A stretch of DNA of 64,000 bases from Methylomagnum ishizawai (GTDB lineage Bacteria; Pseudomonadota; Gammaproteobacteria; Methylococcales; Methylococcaceae): assembly GCF_019670005.1 (NCBI RefSeq), contig NZ_AP019783.1, positions 2,258,150-2,322,149 of the forward strand, in the 5' to 3' direction. Numbering within the stretch: position 1 is the stretch's first letter; each line of letters begins with the position of its first letter. The translations under genes were made by a program, and so were the position numbers. The notes under the pieces were generated by a model. The model was not told where the DNA came from, searched no databases, and saw only the letters and a list, made by a program, of their open reading frames with translations. Of this stretch, positions 34,497-43,570 are shown piece after piece.

Positions 34497-35336
34497 ATGT
34501 TGATTGATTTTTCGATGCAGGGCGGGACGTGGCTGCCTGGGGTGCATGGCAGCGGCGATGGTGGCGCGGGCCTGGTGGGGGTGTTGGATAGCCTGTTGAC
34601 GGCCATCACCGATTTCCTGGATGGGGGGTCGGGTGGAGGCGGTCCCGCCACTGGCCCCGCCGGTGGTCCCTTGGCCGGGATCATGGCTTTGGGTGCCAAC
34701 GTCCACCCCATGGTGGTGCATTTTCCCATCGCTTTCATCGTGGCGTTCTTCCTGCTGGAAATCGCCGGGGTGGCGATGCGCCGCCAGGTCTGGCGGCAAT
34801 GGGCCAGCGGAATGCTCTATTGTGGAGCCATTGGCGCGGTGCTGGCCGTGGCCGCCGGTTGGGTGGCCGAGGATAGGGTGCCGCATGGCGCGGTGGTGCA
34901 TGAGATCATGGAATGGCATGAAAGGCTCGGCATCACTGTGGCGGTATTGACCGTGGGCATGGCGATATGGCGGGCCGTCGCCAAGGAAAGCTTGGCGGGC
35001 ATGGCCCAGGCTTTGCATTTCTTCCTCGCGGGCCTCATCGTGACGTGCTTGGTGTTCGGTACCGACCTCGGCGGCTTGATGGTTTACCAGTACGGCGTCG
35101 GGGTGAAGGGCTTGCAAAGCGCCGACGATCACCACCACCATGAGGGTGAAAAAGACGAGGCGGATGCGGGTCCGGCGGGCTCGGTGGCCGCGCCGGAACC
35201 GGTCGTCGCGGCCCCGCGGGCGGCGGCCGCTAGCCCCGGCGTTCCCGTGGTGCCACCGGCTGCCCCAACTCAGGGCGTTGCACCGGAACAGACAGCGGAC
35301 GAACACCGCCACGCGCATCACCATCACCACCATTAG
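34497..35336 (+). CDS. DUF2231 membrane protein with natural polyhistidine tail
   Basis: A 279-residue protein. After a Gly-rich N-terminal stretch (about 15-60), four membrane segments follow with the DUF2231 entry motif NVHPMVVHFPIAFIVAFFLLE (about 68-88) and later histidines VVHEIMEWHERLG and ALHFFLAG. The C-terminal ~80 residues are soluble, start with DDHHHHEGEKDEAD, run through an Ala/Pro linker and end HRHAHHHHHH at the stop codon. DUF2231 proteins are of unknown function and are often next to metal or heme genes; the histidine clusters suggest binding of nickel, zinc or copper. The gene stands alone; 271 bases before it hold no other gene. Confidence 0.75.
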   Translation: MLIDFSMQGGTWLPGVHGSGDGGAGLVGVLDSLLTAITDFLDGGSGGGGPATGPAGGPLAGIMALGANVHPMVVHFPIAFIVAFFLLEIAGVAMRRQVWRQWASGMLYCGAIGAVLAVAAGWVAEDRVPHGAVVHEIMEWHERLGITVAVLTVGMAIWRAVAKESLAGMAQALHFFLAGLIVTCLVFGTDLGGLMVYQYGVGVKGLQSADDHHHHEGEKDEADAGPAGSVAAPEPVVAAPRAAAASPGVPVVPPAAPTQGVAPEQTADEHRHAHHHHHH

Positions 35337-35447
35337 CCGGGTGGGCGGGTATCGAGCCGGTATCCGGGTTGGGCCGGGCCGGGCTGCGATCCCGCGTTCC
35401 CTTGCTTGGATTTTCTATGGGGGTAGGTTGGGCGGGGAAAAAACTGT

Positions 35448-35462
35448 GATAGTCTAACTATC
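35448..35462. promoter_or_regulatory. Palindrome upstream of prkA, possible operator
   Basis: GATAGT-CTA-ACTATC, a perfect 6-3-6 inverted repeat, lies about 170 bases before the prkA start in a 297-bp gap. A second small hairpin (CCGGAC-N5-GTCCGG near 35484) follows. No sigma54 consensus was seen, although related operons use it. The regulator is unknown. Confidence 0.35.
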
Positions 35463-35633
35463 GGACGAATATCTTTCCCGGTCCGGACCCGAAGTCCGGG
35501 CCGCTCGCTACGATATAAAACCTTAGGTGCCTTGGTTTCGTCACACCGGGGCACAAGCGCCTAACCACCGCTTTTTTTCGACACCGTCGAGCATCTTTTG
35601 AAGAATCTGCCACGCGCAGAGGAGACTTCTCTT

Positions 35634-37556
35634 ATGGGTATCTTCGATCATTACCAATCACGTTACGAAAAGAACCGCGAAGAAGAATATTCCTTACAAG
35701 AGTATTTGGATATCTGCCGGAACGATCCGACGGCCTATGCCAGCCCCGCCGAGCGCATGTTGATCGCCATCGGCGAACCGGAACTGGTCGATACCCGCCT
35801 CGATCAACGCATGTCGCGGTTGTTCGCGAACAAGCTCATCAAGCGCTATCCGGCGTTTTCCGAGTTCTACGGCATGGAGGACACCATCGAGCAGATCGTG
35901 GCCTATTTCCGCCACGCCGCCCAAGGCCTGGAAGAGCGCAAGCAAATCCTCTATCTCTTGGGTCCGGTGGGTGGCGGCAAGTCCTCGCTAGCCGAGAAGC
36001 TCAAGCAACTCATGGAACAAGTGTCGTTCTACGCCATCAAGGGTTCGCCGATCTGGGAATCGCCCCTGGGCCTATTCGACCCGGAGGAAGACGGCAAAAT
36101 CCTCGAAACCGAATACGGCATCCCGCGCCGCTATTTCAGCACCATCATGTCGCCCTGGGCGGTGAAGCGCCTGCACGAATACAACGGCGATATCACCAAG
36201 TTCAAGGTCGTCAAAGTGCGGCCTTCCATCCTCGATCAACGCGCCGTCTCCAAGACCGAACCCGGCGACGAGAACAACCAGGATATTTCCTCGTTGGTGG
36301 GCAAGGTCGATATCCGTAAGCTGGAACGCTACAGCCAGGACGATCCCGACGCCTACAGCTATTCCGGCGGGCTGTGCCTCGGCAACCGGGGCATCATGGA
36401 ATTCGTGGAAATGTTCAAGGCGCCGATCAAGGTGCTGCATCCCTTGCTGACCGCCACCCAGGAAGGCAATTACAAGGGGACGGAAGGGCTTTCGGCGATC
36501 CCGTTCGAGGGCGTCATCATGGCGCATTCCAACGAGTCGGAATGGCAGCAATTCCGCAACAACAAGAACAACGAAGCCTTCCTCGACCGCGTGTATGTGG
36601 TGAAGGTGCCGTACTGCCTCAGGGTTTCGGAAGAGGTCAAAATCTACGAGAAACTGCTGATCCATAGCTCTTTGTCGGATTCGCCCTGCGCCCCGCATAC
36701 CCTCAAGATGCTGGCCCAGTTCGCCATCCTCTCCCGCATGAAGGAGCCGGAGAATTCCAACATCTATTCCAAGATGCGGGTCTACGATGGCGAGAACCTC
36801 AAGGATACCGACCCCAAGGCCAAGTCCTATCAGGAATACCGGGATTTCGCCGGGGTGGACGAGGGCATGGCGGGATTATCGACCCGCTTCGCGTTCAAGA
36901 TATTGTCCAAGGTGTTCAACTTCGACCATTCGGAAGTGGCGGCGAACCCGGTGCATTTGCTCTATACCCTGGAGCAGCAAATCGCCCAGGAACAATTCCC
37001 CGCCGAGACGCAGGAGCGTTATCTGCGTTTCATCAAGGAATATCTGGTGCCGCGTTATGTCGAGTTTATCGGCAAGGAAATCCAGACCGCCTACCTCGAA
37101 TCCTATTCCGAGTATGGGCAAAACATATTCGATAGATATGTCACCTATGCCGATTACTGGATTCAGGACCAGGAATACCGCGACCCCGATACCGGCGAGA
37201 GCTTCGACCGCCGTTCCTTGAACGAGGAATTGGAAAAGATCGAGAAACCGGCCGGCATCAGCAATCCCAAGGATTTCCGCAACGAGGTGGTCAACTTCGT
37301 GCTGCGGGCGCGGGCCAAGAACGCGGGCAAGAATCCGGCCTGGACCAGCTACGAAAAGCTCCGTGCCGTGATCGAAAAGAAGATGTTCGCCAATACCGAG
37401 GAACTGCTGCCGGTGATTTCCTTCAATGCCAAGGCTTCGCAGGACGACGCCAAGAAGCACGAGGAATTCGTGAACCGGATGGTGCATAAGGGGTATACGC
37501 CCAAACAGGTACGCTTGTTGTGCGAGTGGTATCTCCGGGTGAGGAAGTCTTCCTGA
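35634..37556 (+). CDS. prkA: PrkA family serine protein kinase (YeaG-like)
   Basis: A 640-residue AAA+/kinase protein. The PrkA AAA domain occupies about 1-390 with Walker A LGPVGGGKSSLAEKL (about 105-119), and the C-terminal PrkA kinase-like domain covers the remainder (AFKILSKVFNFDHSEVAANPVHLLYTLEQQI...). The E. coli homologue YeaG acts in starvation and nitrogen stress with YeaH. The start at 35634 has GGAG upstream; a TTG at 35598 is the longer alternative. It leads the operon prkA-yeaH-spoVR. Confidence 0.95.
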   Translation: MGIFDHYQSRYEKNREEEYSLQEYLDICRNDPTAYASPAERMLIAIGEPELVDTRLDQRMSRLFANKLIKRYPAFSEFYGMEDTIEQIVAYFRHAAQGLEERKQILYLLGPVGGGKSSLAEKLKQLMEQVSFYAIKGSPIWESPLGLFDPEEDGKILETEYGIPRRYFSTIMSPWAVKRLHEYNGDITKFKVVKVRPSILDQRAVSKTEPGDENNQDISSLVGKVDIRKLERYSQDDPDAYSYSGGLCLGNRGIMEFVEMFKAPIKVLHPLLTATQEGNYKGTEGLSAIPFEGVIMAHSNESEWQQFRNNKNNEAFLDRVYVVKVPYCLRVSEEVKIYEKLLIHSSLSDSPCAPHTLKMLAQFAILSRMKEPENSNIYSKMRVYDGENLKDTDPKAKSYQEYRDFAGVDEGMAGLSTRFAFKILSKVFNFDHSEVAANPVHLLYTLEQQIAQEQFPAETQERYLRFIKEYLVPRYVEFIGKEIQTAYLESYSEYGQNIFDRYVTYADYWIQDQEYRDPDTGESFDRRSLNEELEKIEKPAGISNPKDFRNEVVNFVLRARAKNAGKNPAWTSYEKLRAVIEKKMFANTEELLPVISFNAKASQDDAKKHEEFVNRMVHKGYTPKQVRLLCEWYLRVRKSS

Positions 37557-37662
37557 TCCGCAACGGGGGGCTGATCCCGAGGTATGCTGGGGCGGGGCCC
37601 AGGCACAATCCCAGCATACGCCGCCATCGGGCGCTGTGCGCTTAACCATTCGATTTACGCCC

Positions 37663-38925
37663 ATGAGCCAATTCATAGACCGCCGCCTCAATCCCAAAAA
37701 CAAAAGCGCCGTCAATCGCCAGCGCTTTTTGCAGCGTTTCCGCGGCCAGATCAAGAAGGCCGTGGCCGACGCGGTCGCCAAGCGTTCGGTGACGGACATC
37801 GACCGCGGCGAAAACATCCAGATTCCCGCCAAGGATATTTCCGAGCCGGTGTTCCGCCACGGCAAGGGCGGTCGGCGCGAAGTGGTCCAACCCGGCAACA
37901 AGGAATTCGTCTCGGGCGACAAGGTACCGCGTCCCGAAGGGGGCGGCGGTGGCGGTGGCAATCAGGCCAGCAATACCGGCGAGGGCATGGATGAATTCGT
38001 GTTCGAGCTATCGCGCGACGAATTCCTGGATTTCATCTTCGAGGATTTGGAACTGCCGCATTTGGTCAAGCGCCAACTGGCCCGCGAAGCCGCTTTCAAA
38101 AGCCAACGCGCGGGTTTCACCGCCGATGGTTCGCCGTCCAATCTGCATGTGGTGCGTTCCATGCGCGAGGCCTTGGCCCGGCGGATGGCGCTGCGGGCCC
38201 CGTCCAAGGACGCCAAGCGCGAGTTGGAGGAAGAACTGGAAGCCTTGCTCGCTTCCGACAATCCCGATGAAACCCGCATCCAGGCTTTGCGCGAGGAAAT
38301 CGAACGGCTGGCGAAAAAAATCGAGGCTGTGCCTTTCATCGACACCTTCGACCTGCGCTTCCGCAACCGTGTCCAAGTTCCCAAGCCCAGCACCCAGGCG
38401 GTGATGTTCTGCCTGATGGACGTGTCGGGTTCGATGGACGAGACCAAGAAAAGCCTCGCCAAACGCTTCTTCCTGCTGCTCTACCTGTTCCTGTCCCGCA
38501 ATTACGAGAAGATCGAGGTGGTGTTCATCCGCCACCACACCATCGCCATGGAAGTGAACGAGCAGGACTTTTTCTATTCCCGCGAGACCGGCGGGACCGT
38601 GGTGTCCAGCGCCCTGGAATTGATGGGCCAGGTGATCCGCGAGCGCTATCCCAGCGCCGATTGGAATATCTACGGTGCCCAGGCGTCCGACGGCGACAAC
38701 TGGCCGGAAGATTCCAGCAACTGCTACGACTTGCTGATGGACACCATCATGCCCTCGGTGCAGTACTACGCCTATATCGAGATCAACAACCACGAGCCGC
38801 ATAGCTTGTGGATGGAGTACGAAAAGGTGGCCGAGCATTGGCCCAATTTCGCGTTGCAGCCCATTTACGGTGCCGGTGATATCTACCCGGTGTTCCGCGA
38901 ACTCTTCAAGAAACAGACCGCATGA
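37663..38925 (+). CDS. yeaH: YeaH/DUF444 family von Willebrand A-type protein
   Basis: A 420-residue protein partner of PrkA. The N-terminus MSQFIDRRLNPKNKSAVNRQRFLQRF is conserved in the family; a Gly-rich segment with seven or more glycines lies near 97-108; the VWA-type metal-ion-dependent adhesion site is MDVSGSMDETKK (about 257-268, D-x-S-x-S). The ATG at 37663 is chosen for the family start. It lies 106 bases after prkA and overlaps spoVR by 4 bases. Confidence 0.93.
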   Translation: MSQFIDRRLNPKNKSAVNRQRFLQRFRGQIKKAVADAVAKRSVTDIDRGENIQIPAKDISEPVFRHGKGGRREVVQPGNKEFVSGDKVPRPEGGGGGGGNQASNTGEGMDEFVFELSRDEFLDFIFEDLELPHLVKRQLAREAAFKSQRAGFTADGSPSNLHVVRSMREALARRMALRAPSKDAKRELEEELEALLASDNPDETRIQALREEIERLAKKIEAVPFIDTFDLRFRNRVQVPKPSTQAVMFCLMDVSGSMDETKKSLAKRFFLLLYLFLSRNYEKIEVVFIRHHTIAMEVNEQDFFYSRETGGTVVSSALELMGQVIRERYPSADWNIYGAQASDGDNWPEDSSNCYDLLMDTIMPSVQYYAYIEINNHEPHSLWMEYEKVAEHWPNFALQPIYGAGDIYPVFRELFKKQTA

Positions 38926-40412
38926 GCCGACAACCGCTTTCCGAAGGCTCCGAATGGACGTTCGAGCTACTCAAGACCTATGACGCCGAGATCGGCCGCA
39001 TCGCCGCCGGTTACGGCCTCGACACCTATCCCAACCAGATCGAGGTCATCACCTCGGAACAAATGATGGACTGTTATTCCAGCACCGGGATGCCGGTGTT
39101 CTACCCGCACTGGTCGTTCGGGAAGCAGTTCCTGTCGGTGGAAAAGAGCTACCGGCGCGGCTACATGGGCTTGGCCTACGAGTTGGTCATCAACTCCAAT
39201 CCCTGCATCGCCTATCTCATGGAAGAGAACAGCATGACCATGCAAGCCCTGGTCATCGCCCATGCTTGTTACGGACATAATTCCTTTTTCAAGGGCAATT
39301 ACCTGTTCAAGACCTGGACCAGCGCCGACGCCATCGTCGATTATCTGGTGTTCTCGCGCCATTACATCACCGAATGCGAGGAGCGCCATGGGGTGGAAGC
39401 GGTCGAGGATTTGCTGGATTCCTGCCACGCGCTGATGAATTACGGGGTGGACCGCTACCGCCGCCCGCCGCCCTTGTCGATGGCCGAGGAGCAGCACCGC
39501 CAAAAGGAGCGCGAGGAATATCTACAGAGCCAAGTCAACGACCTGTGGCTGCGTACCGTGCCCAGGAAGGAGAAGCAGGCGGTCGAGGCGGTCCAGAATT
39601 TCCCGCCCGAACCCGAGGAAAACCTGCTGTATTTCTTCGAGAAGAACGCGCCGCTGTTGGAGCCCTGGCAGCGCGAGGTGATCCGCATCGTCCGCAAGAT
39701 CGCCCAATATCTTTATCCGCAGCGCCAGACCAAGGTGATGAACGAGGGTTGGGCCACCTTCTGGCATTACACCCTGCTGAACCGGATGTACGAGGAAGGC
39801 TTGGTGACCGACGGCTTCATGCTGGAATTCCTGCAATCCCATACCAATGTGGTATATCAGCCGCCGTATAATAGCAAGCATTATTCGGGTATCAATCCCT
39901 ATGCCCTGGGTTTCGCGATGATGAGCGATATCCGCAGGATGTGCGAAAACCCGACCGATGAGGATAAATATTGGTTCCCGGAAATCGCCGGTTCCGATTG
40001 GATCAAAACCCTGGATTTCGCCATGCGCAATTTCAAGGACGAGAGTTTCATCGCCCAGTATCTCTCGCCCCAGGTGATCCGCGATTTCAAGCTGTTCAGC
40101 GTGCTGGACGACGACACCCGGCCCGAACTCGAAATCACCGGCATCCACGACGAGGCCGGTTATCGCTATGTCCGCCACACCCTGTCCGAGCAGAACAATA
40201 TCGGCAACCAGGAACCCAGCATCCAGGTCTACCGGGTCGATACCCGTGGCGACCGTTCCCTCACTTTGCGCCATTATCAACACGACCGGCGGCCCTTGGG
40301 CGAAACCACCCCTGAAATGATGAAGCATGTGCGTCGGCTGTGGGGCTTCAAGGTCCGCCTGGAAACCGTGGACAAAACCGGGCGGGTGATGCGGTCCTAC
40401 GAGTGCGATTGA
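38922..40412 (+). CDS. spoVR: SpoVR family protein (YcgB-like)
   Basis: A 496-residue SpoVR-like protein. Recognisable stretches are YPNQIEVITSEQMMDCYSS, MPVFYPHWSFGKQF, HACYGHNSFFKGNYLFK and NEGWATFWHYTLLNRMYE. The family is named after a Bacillus cortex-synthesis gene, but in proteobacteria it travels with prkA and yeaH and is linked to stress and stationary phase. The ATGA overlap with yeaH shows translational coupling. Confidence 0.94.
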   Translation: MSRQPLSEGSEWTFELLKTYDAEIGRIAAGYGLDTYPNQIEVITSEQMMDCYSSTGMPVFYPHWSFGKQFLSVEKSYRRGYMGLAYELVINSNPCIAYLMEENSMTMQALVIAHACYGHNSFFKGNYLFKTWTSADAIVDYLVFSRHYITECEERHGVEAVEDLLDSCHALMNYGVDRYRRPPPLSMAEEQHRQKEREEYLQSQVNDLWLRTVPRKEKQAVEAVQNFPPEPEENLLYFFEKNAPLLEPWQREVIRIVRKIAQYLYPQRQTKVMNEGWATFWHYTLLNRMYEEGLVTDGFMLEFLQSHTNVVYQPPYNSKHYSGINPYALGFAMMSDIRRMCENPTDEDKYWFPEIAGSDWIKTLDFAMRNFKDESFIAQYLSPQVIRDFKLFSVLDDDTRPELEITGIHDEAGYRYVRHTLSEQNNIGNQEPSIQVYRVDTRGDRSLTLRHYQHDRRPLGETTPEMMKHVRRLWGFKVRLETVDKTGRVMRSYECD

Positions 40413-40437
40413 TACCGCCGTGCCAGTGGGCGCGGTC

Positions 40438-41076
40438 TCATCTGCACAGCAAGGGCAGCAATTCGTCCATGTGCGAAAAGACCCGCGCCCCGGCTTGTGC
40501 CAGGACGCCACCATCCCCGCCGGGCGCATAGCCGAATACCTGCATTCCCGCAGCAATCCCCGCTTGGACCCCCAGCACGCTATCCTCGACCACCGCGCAA
40601 CGTTCGGGGTCCGCGCCCAGGCTCCGCGCCGCGTGGATGAACAAGCCCGGTTCCGGTTTCCAACTGCCGATCTCGTAGGCGCTGTAGATGTGCCCGCCGA
40701 AGTAGGGCAGAAGGCCGGTGGCGCGGAGGCTGACTTGCATTTTGTCGTGCGGTCCGTTGGAGGCGACGCAGAACGGCACTTCCAGTCGTTCCAGCAGCGC
40801 CGGGACGCCCGGCATGGGTTTCAGTTCCGCCTCGAAGGCGAGGGCCATGCGCCGCCGCAGTTCCGGCAGGAAATCGTCCGGCAGGGCGCGGCCCAGTTTG
40901 CGCTCGATGAGGGCGAGGGTGTCGCCCATTTTGCGGCCCCGGAATTCCGCCACGGCTTCGGCCAGGGTCAGGCGCAAGCCCAGTCCGGCCACGCATTCGA
41001 CGATTACCTGGTTGCCCAGGGTTTCGCTGTCGATCAAGGTGCCGTCGCTGTCGAAGATGATCGCTTGGTAATTCAT
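40438..41076 (-). CDS. HAD-superfamily phosphatase (YieH/YqaB-like)
   Basis: A 212-residue hydrolase. Motif I is IIFDSDGTLIDSE (nucleophile D in D-x-D, about 6-17), motif II is FCVASNGPH, motif III/IV is SWKPEPGLFIHAARSLG and CAVVEDSVLGVQAG. The cap domain between motifs I and II is of the helical PGM-like type, so the substrate is probably a small sugar phosphate or nucleotide. ATG 41076 is chosen over longer frames because it begins directly with the conserved strand. Confidence 0.85.
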   Translation of the reverse strand: MNYQAIIFDSDGTLIDSETLGNQVIVECVAGLGLRLTLAEAVAEFRGRKMGDTLALIERKLGRALPDDFLPELRRRMALAFEAELKPMPGVPALLERLEVPFCVASNGPHDKMQVSLRATGLLPYFGGHIYSAYEIGSWKPEPGLFIHAARSLGADPERCAVVEDSVLGVQAGIAAGMQVFGYAPGGDGGVLAQAGARVFSHMDELLPLLCR

Positions 41077-41189
41077 GTGGTTCTCTTGGAGGGGGTGGCG
41101 GCATCCTCTATCATCGTGGGCTAATATGCCGGGCTGGCCTTGGGCCATAATTCCATTTTCTCCCACGGCTTATTTATGGAGCCAGAACT

Positions 41190-41612
41190 ATGAACAAGAT
41201 CGTTTCGGCCTTGGGCCTGCTGCTGTCCGCTTGCGCCGCGTTCGCGGGCGAATTGGTGAACCTGACGCCCGGCCAATTACAGGCCATGCAGGCCCAGGGC
41301 GCTTTGGTGGTCGATGTGCGTACCCCGGAGGAATGGCGCAAGTCGGGGATGATCCCTGGGAGCCGGGGGCTGACCTATTTCGACGCCAATGGCGGCTACG
41401 ACCGGGCGGGCTGGCTCAACCAACTCAAGCCGCTGCGGAATTCGCCGGACCAACCGGTGATCCTGGTGTGCCGTTCCGGCCATCGCAGCGCCGAGGTCGG
41501 CAAGATGATGGTCAACGAAGCGGGCTATGCCAAGGTTTACCAACTGGAAAAGGGCGTCAAGGGTTGGAGCGCGGAGGGCAGGCTTTTGGATGGGCAGTGT
41601 AAAACCTGTTAG
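41190..41612 (+). CDS. Periplasmic rhodanese-like sulfurtransferase
   Basis: A 140-residue exported single-domain rhodanese. A signal peptide covers about 1-19 (IVSALGLLLSACAAFAG). The domain includes LVVDVRTPEEWRKSGMIPGS and the active-site loop LVCRSGHRSAEVG with the persulfide cysteine (about residue 94). The terminal CKTC adds another cysteine pair. Rhodaneses move sulfane sulfur; the partner is unknown. It is transcribed away from the HAD gene. Confidence 0.85.
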   Translation: MNKIVSALGLLLSACAAFAGELVNLTPGQLQAMQAQGALVVDVRTPEEWRKSGMIPGSRGLTYFDANGGYDRAGWLNQLKPLRNSPDQPVILVCRSGHRSAEVGKMMVNEAGYAKVYQLEKGVKGWSAEGRLLDGQCKTC

Positions 41613-41625
41613 CGGGCGGGGTGGA

Positions 41626-42306
41626 TCATCCCGCCACGATCCGCCCATCCTCCAAATGCAGCGTGGTATCCATGCGCTGCGCCAGCACGGGATCGTGTGT
41701 CACCACCAGGAAGCTGATGCCGTATTCCCGGTTCAATTCCAACATCAGTTGGTAGACCTGCTCGGCGGTCTTGCGGTCCAGGTTGCCGGTGGGCTCGTCG
41801 GCCAGCACGCACTTGGGATGGGTGACCAGGGCGCGGGCGAGGGCGGCGCGTTGGCGTTCGCCGCCGGAGAGTTCGCCCGGCTTGTGTTCGATGCGCTTGC
41901 CCAGGCCCACCCGTTCCAGGATCGCCGCCGCCCGCTCCTTCGCTTCCTGCACCCCCGCCTTGCCGATCAACAGCGGCATCGCCACGTTTTCCAGCAGGGT
42001 GAATTCGCCCAGCAAATGATGGAACTGGTAGACGAAGCCCAACACCCGGTTGCGGAGTTCCGATAGCTTCTTTTCGCTCAGGCTGGACAGCAGTACGCCG
42101 TCCAGGCGCACTTCGCCCGCGGTCGGGCTATCCAAACCACCCAGCACATGCAGCAAGGTGCTTTTGCCCGAGCCGGAAGCGCCCATGATGGCGATGCGCT
42201 GGCCGGGTTCGATGGCGAGGTCCACGCCCTGCAAGACATCCACCGACAAGCCGCCCTGCGCGAAGCGCTTGGACAGGTTGCGGCAGGCCAAGACCGGCTC
42301 ATTCAT
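41626..42306 (-). CDS. lolD: Lipoprotein-releasing ABC transporter ATPase LolD
   Basis: A 226-residue ABC ATPase powering release of outer-membrane lipoproteins to LolA. Walker A is [16 protein letters not shown] (about 41-56), signature [15 protein letters not shown] (about 140-154), Walker [12 protein letters not shown]. The start overlaps the end of the permease gene upstream by 8 bases. It is the last gene of the lolC-lolE-lolD set. Confidence 0.95.
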   Translation of the reverse strand: MNEPVLACRNLSKRFAQGGLSVDVLQGVDLAIEPGQRIAIMGASGSGKSTLLHVLGGLDSPTAGEVRLDGVLLSSLSEKKLSELRNRVLGFVYQFHHLLGEFTLLENVAMPLLIGKAGVQEAKERAAAILERVGLGKRIEHKPGELSGGERQRAALARALVTHPKCVLADEPTGNLDRKTAEQVYQLMLELNREYGISFLVVTHDPVLAQRMDTTLHLEDGRIVAG

Positions 42307-43570
42307 AACGCAATTCCTCGGCGGGGGCGACGCGGGAGGCCTGCCAGGCAGGATAGATCGTCGCCAGGATGGAAAGTAGGAAGGCCACGCCCGTCACCTG
42401 GTACACATCGGCCCAGACCAGCTTGGATGGCAGTTCGCTCAGGTAATACACCTCCGCCGAGATGAACTTGAGTCCGAACGCCTGCTCGATGGCGGGTAGG
42501 AGGGTTTCCACGTTGAGGGCCAGGACCACGCCGCCGATGCCGCCGAGCAAGGTGCCCGCGAAGCCGATCACGGTGCCCAGCACCATGAAGATGCCCATGA
42601 CCGTGCCCGGCGTCATGCCCTGGGTGCGGAGGATGGCGATATCGGCCCGTTTGTCGGTGACGGTCATCACCAGGGTGGACACGATGTTGAAGGCGGCCAC
42701 GGCCACGATCAGGAACAGGATGATGAACATCATTTCCTTCTGGCTCTGGATGGCGCGGAAGAAATTGGCGTGGGCGCGGGTCCAGTCGGTGATGAGGTAT
42801 TGCTGGGGCAGTTTGGGGCCGAGGTCGCGGGCGACTTGGCGGGCGTACAGCACATCGTCGAGCTTGAGCCGGAGTCCCGACACGGTGTCGTCCATCCGCA
42901 GCAGGCGGGCGGCATCGTCCAGGTGGATCAGGGCGAGGTTGCGGTCGTATTCGTACATGCCGACCCGGAAGATGCCGACCACGGTGAAGCGCTTGAGCCT
43001 AGGCATGACTCCGGCAGGCGTGGCGACCACTTCGGGGGTGATGACGGCGATCTTGTCGCCCAGCTTCGCGCCCAGGTGCTTGGCGAGTTCCTCGCCCAGG
43101 AGGATGCCGAAACCGCCCGCCCGCAGCGCGTCCAATCGGCCTTCTATCAAACGGCTGGCGGCTTCCGAGACCCGTGGCTCGTAGTCCGGCAGGATGCCGC
43201 GCAAGGTGATCCCGCTGACCTGGGTGTCCGAATTCAGCAGGGTCTGGGCTTCGATATAGGGGGCCCAGCCGAGGACCTTGGGTTCCTTGCGCAAAGGTTC
43301 TTCCAAGGATTGCCAGTCGCGCAGTTCGCCGCCCAGGCCGCTGATGGAGGCGTGGGCGGTCATGCCGAGGATGCGTTCCTTGATTTCGGCCTCGAAGCCG
43401 TTCATCACCGACAGCACCGTGATCAGCGCGGCCACGCCCAATGCGGTGCCCAGGGCCGAGGTCAGGGCGATGAACGAGATGAAGCTATTGCGGCGCTGGG
43501 CGCGGGTGTAGCGCAGGCCGATGTAGACGCTCAGGGGTTTGAACATGCGGGCGGGGGCGGGCTTATTCAT
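42299..43570 (-). CDS. lolE: Lipoprotein-releasing permease, LolC/LolE type (copy 2)
   Basis: A 423-residue membrane protein with one N-terminal and three C-terminal membrane segments around a periplasmic MacB-like core. It shares with the upstream copy the opening [28 protein letters not shown], the stretch [19 protein letters not shown] and the ending ELRYE. The ATG at 43570 overlaps the upstream stop by 8 bases; ATG 43546 (MFKPLS) is an equally plausible start. E/C naming between the two copies is a guess. Confidence 0.88.
   Translation of the reverse strand: MNKPAPARMFKPLSVYIGLRYTRAQRRNSFISFIALTSALGTALGVAALITVLSVMNGFEAEIKERILGMTAHASISGLGGELRDWQSLEEPLRKEPKVLGWAPYIEAQTLLNSDTQVSGITLRGILPDYEPRVSEAASRLIEGRLDALRAGGFGILLGEELAKHLGAKLGDKIAVITPEVVATPAGVMPRLKRFTVVGIFRVGMYEYDRNLALIHLDDAARLLRMDDTVSGLRLKLDDVLYARQVARDLGPKLPQQYLITDWTRAHANFFRAIQSQKEMMFIILFLIVAVAAFNIVSTLVMTVTDKRADIAILRTQGMTPGTVMGIFMVLGTVIGFAGTLLGGIGGVVLALNVETLLPAIEQAFGLKFISAEVYYLSELPSKLVWADVYQVTGVAFLLSILATIYPAWQASRVAPAEELRYE

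Noticed and set aside
35337-35633. Sigma54 promoter for prkA-yeaH-spoVR
   Set aside because: No TGGC-N8-TTGC type element was found; only a small palindrome is reported.
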